Positions 54,566-63,591 are shown, counted from the stretch's first letter. The stretch is 64,000 bases of DNA from Mesorhizobium sp. (GCA_004020365.1 SAQR01000013.1:31187-95186), one strand, 5' to 3'. Translations and numbers: made by a program. Notes: generated from the letters alone by a model not told the origin.

Positions 54566-55443
54566 ACGAAGCCATCGTTTCGGTTTTTTCCGACCATGTC
54601 TGTCAGCTCGGCGAAGGCCCGAGCTATGACCCCGCCGCCGATACGCTCTACTGGTTCGACATCGTCAACGGCCAGCTTCTGGAAAAGCCCCTGTCCGGCG
54701 GTGCCGTCAAAATTCACGAGCTTGGCCAGATGGCCAGCGCGATCGCCGTCGTCGACGACAAAAGACAGTTGATCGCCACCGAAACCGGCCTGCATGTCCG
54801 CGATGTCGCGACCGGCAAGATGACGCTGCATACGGCGATCGAGGCCGACAATCCGACGACGCGCTCGAACGATTCGCGCGTCCATCCCTGCGGCGCCTTT
54901 TGGGTCGGCACGATGGGCAAGGGCGAGGCAAAGGCCGCCGGCTCGATCTACTGGTTCTTCAGGGGTGAATTGCGCCGACTTTATTCGGGCATAACGGTGT
55001 CGAACTCGATCTGTTTTTCCGAAGATGGAACCGTTGCCCATTACACCGATACCAGCACCGGTCTGTTGATGCGCGTCGGCTGCGATCCGGCGACCGGCCT
55101 GCCGGCTGGCGAGCCAAAAATCTTCGTCGATCACCGCAAGGCCAAGGGCTATATCGACGGTTCGGTGCTCGATCGCGACAGCGTCCTGTGGAACGCCTGC
55201 TGGGGCGGCAGCGTCGTTGAAGCCTACGGACCTGACGGCAAGCTCATCCGCTCGGTCGCGATGCCGGTGACGCAGCCGTCCTGCCCAGCCTTTGTCGGCA
55301 GGAATGCCGACCGGCTGGCGGTCACCTCCGCCTGGTCGGGCAAGGATGAGAAACAACGCCTGCTGGACCCGCAAGCCGGCATGACGTTTCTGCTCGACAT
55401 TCCGGTCAACGGCCGCTTCGAGCCGCGCGTGCTGATTGCCTAG
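54562..55443 (+). CDS. SMP-30/gluconolactonase family lactonase, probable galactonolactonase
   Basis: A 293-aa six-bladed beta-propeller. The metal-binding Glu is E18 in LGEGPSYD; other family segments are TTRSNDSRVHPCGAFWVGTMG, GITVSNSICFSEDG and GYIDGSVLDRDSVLWNACWGGS. It hydrolyses sugar lactones. In this operon, galactonolactone is the natural substrate by inference. The ATG overlaps the dgoA stop. Confidence 0.92.
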   Translation: MNEAIVSVFSDHVCQLGEGPSYDPAADTLYWFDIVNGQLLEKPLSGGAVKIHELGQMASAIAVVDDKRQLIATETGLHVRDVATGKMTLHTAIEADNPTTRSNDSRVHPCGAFWVGTMGKGEAKAAGSIYWFFRGELRRLYSGITVSNSICFSEDGTVAHYTDTSTGLLMRVGCDPATGLPAGEPKIFVDHRKAKGYIDGSVLDRDSVLWNACWGGSVVEAYGPDGKLIRSVAMPVTQPSCPAFVGRNADRLAVTSAWSGKDEKQRLLDPQAGMTFLLDIPVNGRFEPRVLIA

Positions 55444-55539
55444 GCTGACGTCGGTTTCGCGAAAGCCTGATACATCCGACGTGCGATGGTAGGCAGTCGC
55501 GCTGCCAGGACCCGTTCATCTCCAGGAATCGTTCATGCC

Positions 55540-56610
55540 ATGTCAAGCCGCAGGCCGAAGCTGATCCTAGTCTACGAGCCGGAACAGGTCTGCTTCGAGC
55601 GGCTGGTTGCCGATGGCCACGTGCCGGGGCGCGCCGCCGAAATCGCCTCTTATCTGGCGCAATCGACCGACATCGCCCCTGAGTTCGACGCGCTGGCCGC
55701 AGCCTGCCAGACGCGCGGCCTGTCCTTCGCGCCGGTGACGCTCGACGATGCCGCAAACGTGCTTGCCGGTGAGGATCCGAAGACGACGCTGGTGTGGACG
55801 CTGACCGACGGCATCGCCTATTTCCGCGGCGGTGCGGCGCCGGCGCTGGCAAGGCTGAACGGCCTGAAGCTGCTCGGCGCCGATGATGCGCTGTTTGCGC
55901 TCTGCCAGGACAAGTTTCGCTCCGGCGCCGTGCTCGGCGCACTTGGCCTGCCGGTGCCGCAATCCGGTTTGGCCCGCGACGGCCGCTGGCTGGTCGAGCC
56001 ACCGACTTCGCCAGCCGGCTGGTTCGTCAAGCCGAACCGGCTCGGGGCCAAGATCGGCATTTGGCCGGATTCGCGCAGCAGCGATCTCGGCCACGCGCTT
56101 GAGCTTAGCCGGCGCGTCTTCGCTGCCTATCGCGACGATGTCGTCGTGCAGCCCTATGTCGCCGGGTGCAATGTGCGCGCCAGTTTTCTCGGTTTGAAGC
56201 CGGACACCGGCGTGGAAGCGCTCGGCATCGTCGTTGTCGATTCGGGAAGTGATTTCCAGACAATGGAAGACAGCCTGGCGCTCTACGGCGACACCGGCGA
56301 GGCTGCCAGGGCGGCGCGAACATATGCCGAGCCGGTGCTGCTGCCGGTTGCCGCCAGCCAGCCGCGAGCCGATGCAAGAATTCGACGAATCGCGCAAAGC
56401 CTGATCGCCGGGCTTGGCCTGCGGGATGTGTTTTCCGTCGATTTCCGGGTCGAAGCCGACGATAGCATCCATCTCATCGAGTTCGAGATCTGCCCGGGCC
56501 TGCCCTGCTTCGATTTCCGCGCCTATTGCCGTACGCAATGGGAGATGGGCCTCGCCGATGCGATGGCCGCGACTGCCGCGAGCCGCATTTTGGCCTCGCC
56601 CACTAAATGA
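55540..56610 (+). CDS. Orphan ATP-grasp protein (D-Ala-D-Ala ligase-like)
   Basis: A 356-aa protein with the ATP-grasp fold. The N-terminal domain contains LVWTLTDGIAYFRGGAAPALARL and LLGADDALFALCQDKFRSGAVLGALGLPVPQSG, the substrate lid region is GWFVKPNRLGAKIGIWPDS, and the metal site near the end is VFSVDFRVEADDSIHLIEFEICPGLPCFDFR. It resembles D-alanine-D-alanine ligase but is not DdlB, since the cell-wall gene context is absent. A carboxylate-amine or peptide-forming ligase of unknown product. The ATG at 55540 has AGGA at a long spacing. Confidence 0.85.
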   Translation: MSSRRPKLILVYEPEQVCFERLVADGHVPGRAAEIASYLAQSTDIAPEFDALAAACQTRGLSFAPVTLDDAANVLAGEDPKTTLVWTLTDGIAYFRGGAAPALARLNGLKLLGADDALFALCQDKFRSGAVLGALGLPVPQSGLARDGRWLVEPPTSPAGWFVKPNRLGAKIGIWPDSRSSDLGHALELSRRVFAAYRDDVVVQPYVAGCNVRASFLGLKPDTGVEALGIVVVDSGSDFQTMEDSLALYGDTGEAARAARTYAEPVLLPVAASQPRADARIRRIAQSLIAGLGLRDVFSVDFRVEADDSIHLIEFEICPGLPCFDFRAYCRTQWEMGLADAMAATAASRILASPTK

Positions 56611-56683
56611 GCAGAGCCCGCGTACGCTGCCGCGCCGACGGGCCAGGACCGTGCCTCGACAAACGGCTTGCGTTCCGAGATTC

Positions 56684-56704
56684 CACTTAATAAGGTGTTA
56701 AGTG
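56684..56704. promoter_or_regulatory. Operator palindrome in front of the XRE-cupin regulator
   Basis: CACTTAA (56684-56690), seven-base spacer, TTAAGTG (56698-56704): perfect seven-base arms that end on the first base of the GAGGAGG ribosome-binding site. Binding here would block transcription or translation start, so autoregulation is likely. Confidence 0.6.
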
Positions 56705-56716
56705 AGGAGGCACTCG

Positions 56717-57385
56717 GTGAAAGTCGACCCTGCGACATCCCCGGAGGTAGCCGCGCTGGCGGCCACGGAAGCCGGCAAGGCCAAGCATGTCGGTGGCCGG
56801 ATCAAGGCCATTCGCACGGCCCGACGCATTTCACTTCGCCAGCTGGCCGACATGGTCGGCACGACGGCGAGCTTCATCAGCCAGCTCGAGCGCAATCTGA
56901 GCGGAGCCAGCGCCAGCACCCTGATGCGGATCGCGGCAGCCTTGGATCTCGGCATCAACGAATTGTTCGAGCAGACCGAAGGTGGGTTCCACAAGGTGCT
57001 CACCAGAGCCGACCGCCCCCTGCTGCCGATCAGCCACGGTTGTCGAAAGACGTTGCTGTCGCGGCGGCCGATCCATGAATTCGAGGTTTATTCGGGGGAG
57101 TTCGACGTCGGCGGCTCGACCGGCGACGACGCTTATACGCATGGCGGCAAGCACGAGATGTTCGTCGTCCTGAACGGCACAGTCGAGCTGACGCTGGCAG
57201 ACGAGCGCTTCGTCATGAACGAGGGCGACAGCATCGAATACGCCACGTCGACGCCGCATCGGACGGTGAATATCGGCAAGACGCCGGCGCAGGTGCTCTG
57301 GATTATCGCGCCGCCGACCAGCGGCGCGGCGGAACTCAATCGATACACGCCCGGACAAGGCTCGCAGCCGGGCGGACCGAAGTAA
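56717..57385 (+). CDS. XRE-family regulator with C-terminal cupin domain
   Basis: A 222-aa regulator. The HTH (about 27-85) includes RIKAIRTARRISLRQLADMVGTTASFISQLERNLSGASASTLMRIAAAL. The cupin_2 sensor (about 125-205) includes GGKHEMFVVLNGTVELTLADERFVMNEGDSIEYATSTPHRTVN. I chose the GTG at 56717 because GAGGAGG lies six bases before it; a GTG at 56702 is too far upstream of the RBS. Such regulators (PuuR-like) often control polyamine or amino acid use. It heads the ABC operon that follows 29 bases later. Confidence 0.92.
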   Translation: MKVDPATSPEVAALAATEAGKAKHVGGRIKAIRTARRISLRQLADMVGTTASFISQLERNLSGASASTLMRIAAALDLGINELFEQTEGGFHKVLTRADRPLLPISHGCRKTLLSRRPIHEFEVYSGEFDVGGSTGDDAYTHGGKHEMFVVLNGTVELTLADERFVMNEGDSIEYATSTPHRTVNIGKTPAQVLWIIAPPTSGAAELNRYTPGQGSQPGGPK

Positions 57386-57414
57386 TGCGGGTGCACATAA
57401 ATGGGAGATAAAAC

Positions 57415-58485
57415 ATGAAGACCAAGATCGGACAGGCGGCCGCGCTCGGGCTGCTGATGATCACCACAGCAGCGCTTGCGCAGAGCAAGCCGGTCGCGGG
57501 CGAGGTGGCAGAGGGCTCGCTCAAGGGCAAGACGCTTACCTTCGTCTCGTATGGAGGCATTTATCAGGATGGTCAGATCGCCGCGCTGAAAGAGTTCGTT
57601 GACAAATCAGGCGTGACGCTGCTCAGCGACGGGCCAACCGAGATCTCGAAATTGCAGGCGCAGGTCGAGTCCGGCAATGTCACCTGGGACGTTGTCGATA
57701 CCGGCGATTTCCCGCCCTACGTCTATTGCGGCAAGCTGTTCCAGAAGCTGGACTTCTCAAAGATCGATACGTCCAACATTCCGGAGGGCCAGATCAGCGA
57801 ATGCAGCGTGCCGGCCATGAACTATGGCGTGGTGCTGATGTACAACACCGAAAAGTACAAGGATAACCCGCCCAAGAGCTGGAAGGATTTCTTCGATATC
57901 GAGAAATTCCCGGGCTCGCGCGCCCTGGAGGGCAGCGGCGATCTGTCCGGCGGCATGATCGAGCAGGCACTGCTCGCCGCCGGCGGGTCGGTCGAAAACA
58001 TGACGGTGGCCGATATCGACAAGGCTATCGAGAAGGTGAGATCGCTCGGCCCGGACACGATCTTCTGGAAGACCGGCGCCGATTCCCAGCAGCTCGCCGA
58101 ATCCGGCGAAGCCGACATGATCGCGATGTGGACCGGACGTGCCATGACCGCGGTGAAGAACGGCGCGAAGTACACGCCGGCGTGGCAGGACTGGCTGGTG
58201 GTGATGGACCAGATGACCATTCCGATTGGCGTCAAGGACCCCGACGCGGCGCATGCGCTGATCAACGCCTATCTCGGCAAAAGCGCGCAGGAGACGTTGG
58301 CAAAAACCACCTCGTACACCCCGATCCACAAGGACGCGAAGCCCGAAGTGGACGAGATCACCGCGGCGTTCATGACCAACACGCCCGACAAGCTGAAGCT
58401 TGGTTATCAGCAGAACATCAAGTTCTGGGTGGAAAACTTCGAGGTGGCGAACGAAAAGTGGAACGCGTTGATGGCCGGCAATTAG
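57415..58485 (+). CDS. Spermidine/putrescine-type ABC substrate-binding protein
   Basis: A 356-aa periplasmic protein. The signal peptide ends near residue 22 (TTAALA). The mature part opens LTFVSYGGIYQDGQIAALKEFVDKSGVTLLSDGPTEISKLQAQVESG, the PotD/PotF-like pattern of family SBP_bac_6/8. AMNYGVVLMYNTEKYKDNPPKSWKDFFD follows. GGGAG precedes the ATG. It is co-transcribed with two permeases and an ATPase. The ligand could be a polyamine, an opine or an amino acid. Confidence 0.9.
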   Translation: MKTKIGQAAALGLLMITTAALAQSKPVAGEVAEGSLKGKTLTFVSYGGIYQDGQIAALKEFVDKSGVTLLSDGPTEISKLQAQVESGNVTWDVVDTGDFPPYVYCGKLFQKLDFSKIDTSNIPEGQISECSVPAMNYGVVLMYNTEKYKDNPPKSWKDFFDIEKFPGSRALEGSGDLSGGMIEQALLAAGGSVENMTVADIDKAIEKVRSLGPDTIFWKTGADSQQLAESGEADMIAMWTGRAMTAVKNGAKYTPAWQDWLVVMDQMTIPIGVKDPDAAHALINAYLGKSAQETLAKTTSYTPIHKDAKPEVDEITAAFMTNTPDKLKLGYQQNIKFWVENFEVANEKWNALMAGN

Positions 58486-58495
58486 GTCCGCCGCC

Positions 58496-59386
58496 GTGGC
58501 AACGAGAGTAATCGACAGCCGGGACACTGTTCCGGCTGTCGCGGCAGACGGCCGGCGGCGCTGGTTTCGCGGACAGGCTTTCTGGCTCGTCGCGCCTGCG
58601 CTGCTGCTGCTCGTCATCTGCCTGGGTCTGCCGCTCGCCATCGTGACCTTGCGCAGCTTTTCCGAGCCGCAATGGGGATGGCAGAACTATGCCTGGTTCT
58701 TCGGTACACCGGTCAATCTGACTGTGCTTCAGCGGACCTTCGCGATCTCCGCCTGGGTGACGCTGGTATGTCTCATCGCCGGCTATCCCTACGCCTATGT
58801 GATGACCGCGGTTGGACCCAAAATGCGGCTCATCCTCATTCTGTGCGTGCTGGTGCCGTTCTGGGTGAGCGGCGTGGTACGCACTCTGGCATGGGTCATC
58901 CTGCTGCAGGATTCCGGCGTGATCAACTCCGTCATCAAGGCAGTCGGCCTGAGCCCGGTCAAGCTGATCCGCACGCAGACAGGCGTGGTGATCGGCATGG
59001 CGCAGGTGCTGTTGCCGTTCATGATCCTGCCGCTCTATTCGGTGATGAAGACGATCGACCTGCGGCTCATGCAGGCGGCACGGAGCCTCGGCGCCAGCCC
59101 GGCTCGCGCCTTTGCCCAGGTCTATCTGCCGCTCTCGCTTCCGGGCGTCTACGCGGGCGCCATCATCGTCTTCATTCTTGCGCTCGGGTTCTACATCACC
59201 CCGGCGCTGCTCGGTGGTCCGCGGTCGACCATGCTCTCGACCCTGATCCAGAACCAGGTGCTCAGCCTGCTCAACTGGGGTCGCGGCGGTGCGATGGGTG
59301 TGGTGCTGTTGATCGCCACCTTCGTCCTGCTCGCGCTCGCAGCACCACTGTCTCGTCAACCGCACAAGACGGGCTCGAGGCGCTGA
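58496..59386 (+). CDS. PotB-type ABC permease
   Basis: A 296-aa permease with six helices, starting at GTG (58496). MATRVIDSRD is followed by LVAPALLLLVICLGLPLAIVTLRSF, then the EAA loop QAARSLGASPARAFAQVYLPLSLPGVYAGAI. No strong RBS is visible in the ten-base gap after the binding protein gene. Its stop overlaps the next start by one base (TGATG). Confidence 0.92.
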   Translation: MATRVIDSRDTVPAVAADGRRRWFRGQAFWLVAPALLLLVICLGLPLAIVTLRSFSEPQWGWQNYAWFFGTPVNLTVLQRTFAISAWVTLVCLIAGYPYAYVMTAVGPKMRLILILCVLVPFWVSGVVRTLAWVILLQDSGVINSVIKAVGLSPVKLIRTQTGVVIGMAQVLLPFMILPLYSVMKTIDLRLMQAARSLGASPARAFAQVYLPLSLPGVYAGAIIVFILALGFYITPALLGGPRSTMLSTLIQNQVLSLLNWGRGGAMGVVLLIATFVLLALAAPLSRQPHKTGSRR

Positions 59387-60171
59387 TGAAACAGCCTGGT
59401 CGAATCCTGCTCGGTCTGTACTGCCTGCTGGTCGCGGTCTGGCTGGTCGCACCGACAATCGTCGTCGTGCCGATGTCGTTCAACGACAAGAAGTCGCTGG
59501 CCTTTCCGCCGTCCGGCTTTTCCTGGCAGTGGTACCAGAACTTTTTCACCAACCCCGAATGGTCGGCGAGCCTGGTCGGCTCGCTCAAGGTTGCCGTCGT
59601 CACGGCGCTGTTCGCCACCGTCATCGGCACTCTGGCGGCATTCGGCCTCGATCGCATGAAAAGTCGCGTCAGCGGCGTGCTGCGCGCGCTGCTGATCACG
59701 CCAATGGTCGTGCCGGGGGTTGTGCTCGCCGTCGGAATCTACGCGGTCTATCTCGATACGCGGTTGGTCGGCACCATGACCGGCTTCGTGCTGGCCCACA
59801 CGATGCTCGCCGTTCCTTTCGTCATCATCGCCGTCTCCGCCAGCCTGGAAGTATTCGACAAACGGCTGGAGACTGCTGCGGCCAGCCTCGGCGCGACCCG
59901 GCTGACGGCGTTCAGGACGGTGACCTTGCCGCTGATCGCGCCGGGCATCCTGTCAGGGCTGCTGTTTGCGTTCGTGACCTCATTCGACGAGATCATCGTC
60001 GCGCTGTTCATCACCAGCCCGTATCTGAAGACACTGCCGGTGCAGATATTCTCGAGCATCACCCGGGACGCCGACCCCACCGTTGCGGCAGTGGGCACGC
60101 TGCTCTTCATCGTGACGTCGCTGGTGATCGGGGCAGGGCTGCTGATCGGTTCGAGACAGGGAAAAAATTGA
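59386..60171 (+). CDS. PotC-type ABC permease
   Basis: A 261-aa permease with six helices. PTIVVVPMSFNDKKSLAFPPSGFSWQWYQNFF is the usual PotC N-terminal signature and ETAAASLGATRLTAFRTVTLPLIAPGILSGLLFAF the EAA loop. The start overlaps the PotB-type stop by one base. The PotA-type ATPase begins one base after its stop codon. Confidence 0.93.
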   Translation: MKQPGRILLGLYCLLVAVWLVAPTIVVVPMSFNDKKSLAFPPSGFSWQWYQNFFTNPEWSASLVGSLKVAVVTALFATVIGTLAAFGLDRMKSRVSGVLRALLITPMVVPGVVLAVGIYAVYLDTRLVGTMTGFVLAHTMLAVPFVIIAVSASLEVFDKRLETAAASLGATRLTAFRTVTLPLIAPGILSGLLFAFVTSFDEIIVALFITSPYLKTLPVQIFSSITRDADPTVAAVGTLLFIVTSLVIGAGLLIGSRQGKN

Positions 60172-60172
60172 C

Positions 60173-61282
60173 ATGGCCTCACCATCGATCCGCGGCGCGG
60201 CCATAGATCTCAAATCCGTCAGCAAGCACTATGGCAGCTTCATCGCCCTCGATAAGGTCTCGCTGCGCATAGAGCCGGGGGAGTTCATGACGCTGCTCGG
60301 ACCCAGCGGTTCGGGCAAGACGACCACGCTCAACGTCATCGCCGGCTTCACCGAGGTTAGCTCGGGTTCACTTGATGTCGGCGGCAAAAGCGTTATCGGC
60401 GTACCGGCGCACAAACGCAATATCGGCGTCGTCTTCCAGCACTACGCGCTGTTCCCGCATATGACGGTGAGCAGGAACGTCGCCTATCCGCTGACCTTGC
60501 GCGGCATCGCCAATCCCGATCGCGCGGCCCGGGTGCGCAAGGCGCTGGACATGGTGAGGATGGCCGATTTCGGCCACCGCTTCCCCAGCGAGCTCTCTGG
60601 CGGACAGCAGCAGCGCGTCGCGCTGGCGCGTGCCATCGTATTCGACCCGCCGCTGCTCCTGATGGACGAGCCGCTCGGCGCACTCGACAAGAAGCTGCGT
60701 GAATGGCTGCAGCTCGAGATCAAACGGATCCACAGGGAATTGGGCACCACCTTCGTCTACGTCACGCACGATCAGGAGGAGGCCCTGGTGCTCTCGGACC
60801 GCATCGCCGTGTTTAACCAGGGACGCATCGAGCAGATCGGCACCGGTCGCCAACTCTACGACGAGCCCGAGACGTTGTTCGTTGGAAAGTTCGTTGGCGA
60901 CTCGACGATACTGCGTGGCGCAGCCTCCACCTCCGGCAACGAGACCGCCATCGACGTAGCCGGACGGAAAGTGGCCGCCGCCAAGCGCCTTGCCGACGGC
61001 GCCAAGCCGGTGATGCTGCTGCGGCCGGAGAAGCTGAGCCTCGCCAGGCGGGGAAAGGGCGGACAAGATCGAAACACCCTGCCCGGGCGCATCGGCGAGG
61101 CCATCTACCTCGGATCTGGCTCCAAATACGAGGTCGTGCTGGCCGACACCTCGAAGGCGATCGTGCGCTCGACGCTGGACGCCGAGACCTTCGCCATCGG
61201 CGACGAGGTCGACCTCGTATTCGCGGGCAGCGACGTGAAGCTGCTGGCCGACGACGAGAATGCAGATTTCACGCTGACCTAA
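60173..61282 (+). CDS. PotA-type ABC ATP-binding protein
   Basis: A 369-aa ATPase. Walker A GPSGSGKTTTLNVIAGF, Q-loop VVFQHYALFPHMTVSRNVAYPL, signature ELSGGQQQRVALARA, Walker B LLLMDEPLGALDKKLR, and a C-terminal TOBE domain (about 280-360, including MLLRPEKLSLARR). The C-terminal domain is typical of the importers for polyamines and iron. It is the fourth component of this importer. Confidence 0.96.
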   Translation: MASPSIRGAAIDLKSVSKHYGSFIALDKVSLRIEPGEFMTLLGPSGSGKTTTLNVIAGFTEVSSGSLDVGGKSVIGVPAHKRNIGVVFQHYALFPHMTVSRNVAYPLTLRGIANPDRAARVRKALDMVRMADFGHRFPSELSGGQQQRVALARAIVFDPPLLLMDEPLGALDKKLREWLQLEIKRIHRELGTTFVYVTHDQEEALVLSDRIAVFNQGRIEQIGTGRQLYDEPETLFVGKFVGDSTILRGAASTSGNETAIDVAGRKVAAAKRLADGAKPVMLLRPEKLSLARRGKGGQDRNTLPGRIGEAIYLGSGSKYEVVLADTSKAIVRSTLDAETFAIGDEVDLVFAGSDVKLLADDENADFTLT

Positions 61283-61307
61283 AATCCTGTCTGGGAAAAT
61301 CGCGACA

Positions 61308-62693
61308 ATGGACGTGAAGAAGAACGGCGACGTTTCTTTCTGGTATGCCGACATCGGCGGCGTGCCTTGCTATCGGCCGTCGCTGCAGGGCGATATCGTG
61401 GCCGACGTCTGCATCGTCGGGGCCGGCTACACCGGCCTTTGGACCGCCTATTACCTGAAGCAGGCAGCCCCCCACCTCAACATTGTCATCGTCGAGAAGG
61501 AGTTCGCCGGCTTCGGTGCTTCGGGGCGCAATGGCGGCTGGCTGTCCGGCGGGTTCTCATGGTCACGCGAGAAATATGAGAAGGCAACCTCGCGCGCTGG
61601 AGTCATTGCCATGCAGGCGGCAATGACGGGCACGGTGAACGAGATCATATCGGTTGCGGAAACCGAAGGCATCGACGCCGACATTCGCCGTACCGACGAA
61701 GTGCTGGTCGCAACCAACGAGGCGCAGGAGCAGCGCGCCAAAGCGATGTATGCCCATGCCAGATCCTGGGCGCTGACCGACGAGCGCGTCGGGTATATCG
61801 ATGCAGCCGAGATGCGCCGGCGCATAGCAGTACACAACGCGCGCGGCGCCTTCGTCATCAAGAAAGTTGCGCGGGTTCAGCCCGCAAAGCTGGTGCAGGG
61901 GCTCGCCAGGGCAGTGGAGCGCCTCGGTGTCCCGATCTACGAACAGACCACCGTGCTGTCGATCGAAAAAGACAAGGTCACAACCAACCGTGGCGTGGTG
62001 CAGGCCGAAAAGATCGTACGTGCGACCGAGGGTTTTACCGCGGGAATTGCCGGCCACGAGAGACTTTGGTTGGCGCTCAACAGCGCCATCGTGGTCACCG
62101 AGCCGTTGTCCGACAAGTTATGGGGCGAAATCGGCTGGGATGGTTACGAGGTGCTTGGCGACGCCGCGCACACTTACTGCTACGCCCAGCGCACCCGGGA
62201 AGGTCGCATTGCCATGGGCGGACGCGGGGTGCCCTATCGGTTCGGCTCGAAGACCGACGTTCGAGGCGTCACCCAGCAGGCGACGATCGACAAGCTGCAT
62301 AAAATCCTGACGACGCTTCTGCCGCAGAGCAAGGGGCTCAAGCTCGACCACGCGTGGTGTGGAACGCTGGGCGTGCCGCGCGACTGGTGCACGACGGTGG
62401 GCTTTGACAGGCAGACCGGAATAGGCTGGGCAGGCGGCTATGTCGGCCTCGGCGTTTCCACCTCGAACCTCTCGGGGCGCACTCTGCGCGATCTGCTGCT
62501 GGGCAACGACACCGAGCTGACGCGGCTTCCCTGGGTCAATCGAACCGTCCGCAAGTGGGAACCAGAGCCGCTGCGCTGGCTTGGCGTCCATTCGATGTAT
62601 CAGCTCTATCGAATTGCCGACGAGCGCGAAGCAAGGGGGCTGCCGCGCACATCGCGGCTGGCCGCCCTGGCCGATCGCATCACCGGGCACTGA
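61308..62693 (+). CDS. FAD-dependent amine/amino acid oxidoreductase (DAO family, PuuB/OrdL-like)
   Basis: A 461-aa flavoenzyme. The dinucleotide site is IVGAGYTGLWTAYYL (about 36-50), then VIVEKEFAGFGASGRNGGWLSGGF, the DAO-family pattern of gamma-glutamylputrescine oxidases and related enzymes. Late segments HAWCGTLGVPRDWCTTVGFDRQTGIGWAGGYVGLGVSTSNLSGRTL form the C-terminal FAD-binding cap. It follows PotA by 25 bases, so the operon probably imports a compound and oxidises it at an amine. The true substrate is unknown. Confidence 0.9.
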   Translation: MDVKKNGDVSFWYADIGGVPCYRPSLQGDIVADVCIVGAGYTGLWTAYYLKQAAPHLNIVIVEKEFAGFGASGRNGGWLSGGFSWSREKYEKATSRAGVIAMQAAMTGTVNEIISVAETEGIDADIRRTDEVLVATNEAQEQRAKAMYAHARSWALTDERVGYIDAAEMRRRIAVHNARGAFVIKKVARVQPAKLVQGLARAVERLGVPIYEQTTVLSIEKDKVTTNRGVVQAEKIVRATEGFTAGIAGHERLWLALNSAIVVTEPLSDKLWGEIGWDGYEVLGDAAHTYCYAQRTREGRIAMGGRGVPYRFGSKTDVRGVTQQATIDKLHKILTTLLPQSKGLKLDHAWCGTLGVPRDWCTTVGFDRQTGIGWAGGYVGLGVSTSNLSGRTLRDLLLGNDTELTRLPWVNRTVRKWEPEPLRWLGVHSMYQLYRIADEREARGLPRTSRLAALADRITGH

Positions 62694-62718
62694 ACCGCAT
62701 CACTTCGAGGATTTAGCA

Positions 62719-63072
62719 ATGATCGACTTCAAGACCTTCGCCCACCTGGCGCATATCGACCTCGGTGAGCCCCAGCCGAAACCCACCTCGGTGGAAGGCG
62801 ATCAGCTGGAAACAGCCAACACGCTTTGGACTTCGGAGGATGGCAGGATCGAAGTCGGTGTCTGGGAATGTTCGCAAGGCCGGTTCACCGCGCGCCGCGA
62901 CACGAATTCCGAGATTTGCCACATCGTGTCCGGCCGCGTGACGCTGCACGGTCCTGGTGGCGCAGCCAAAGATGTCGGACCCGGCGAATTGCTCGTCCTG
63001 CCGCTTGGCTGGGAAGGCGAATGGACCATCCACGAGAAAACGCGCAAGCTTTACATCCTGCATTCGATCTGA
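62719..63072 (+). CDS. Cupin domain protein (COG3450/EutQ-like)
   Basis: A 117-aa single-domain cupin. EVGVWECSQGRFTARRDTNSEICHIVSGRVTLHGPGGAAKDVGPGELLVLPLGWEGEWTIHEKTRKLYIL covers the two cupin motifs. Small cupins of this group often accompany DAO-family oxidases. GAGGA precedes the ATG. It is the last gene of the operon that begins at 56717. Confidence 0.9.
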   Translation: MIDFKTFAHLAHIDLGEPQPKPTSVEGDQLETANTLWTSEDGRIEVGVWECSQGRFTARRDTNSEICHIVSGRVTLHGPGGAAKDVGPGELLVLPLGWEGEWTIHEKTRKLYILHSI

Positions 63073-63136
63073 CCGCCGCGGGCAGTTTCGCGACGGTTCC
63101 AAATGACTATGCACGCCTCGGGCGGTGGCCGCTGAA

Positions 63137-63424
63137 CTAAACCCCTTCGACCAGCACGATCTCGCCGTCGGCCACCTTCTGCCGGATCGCGACGGCGCGC
63201 TGGTATTCAGGCGAGTGATAGCAATCATGCGCCGCAGCCAATGACGGAAACTCGATGATCACGTTGCGTTCGCGGCCCGGCCCTTCTGCCTTTTCATGCG
63301 CACCGCCTCGTGCCAGGAAAACGGCGCCGAAACGATCGAAAGCCGGTTTGGCGGCAGTGACATAGTCCTTGTAGCCTTCCGCATCGCGCACATCGACGCG
63401 GGCGATCCAGTATCCCTTGGGCAT
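63137..63424 (-). CDS. DUF1330 domain protein
   Basis: A 95-aa ferredoxin-fold protein. PKGYWIARVDVRDAEGYKDYVTAAKPAFDRFGAVFLARGG and NVIIEFPSLAAAHDCYHSPEYQRAVAIRQ are the DUF1330 hallmarks. GGAG sits eight bases before the ATG at 63424. It lies downstream of pyrF on the same strand, with a 167-base gap that contains a short palindrome. Function unknown. Confidence 0.92.
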   Translation of the reverse strand: MPKGYWIARVDVRDAEGYKDYVTAAKPAFDRFGAVFLARGGAHEKAEGPGRERNVIIEFPSLAAAHDCYHSPEYQRAVAIRQKVADGEIVLVEGV

Positions 63425-63513
63425 GCTTTTTCTCCTGTTTTTGGCCGTGCGGACCGATTTTGAAAGTCGCTCCGTCGAGATGGCTGGGTGTGTTTTCGAG
63501 AACCGGAGCGGAG

Positions 63514-63528
63514 CGTACTTAAAGTACG
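63514..63528. repeat. 15-bp perfect palindrome between pyrF and the DUF1330 gene
   Basis: CGTACTT, central A, AAGTACG. It is embedded in a purine-rich block in which GGAGCG and GGAAGCG flank the palindrome. It could be a small repeat or part of a transcript hairpin. No T tract follows. Confidence 0.6.
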
Positions 63529-63591
63529 TGAGCACCGGAAGCGGAGAAAACGCCGCCAGACGGCCGCCGGAGTAGAGTTTCGGAATTGGTC

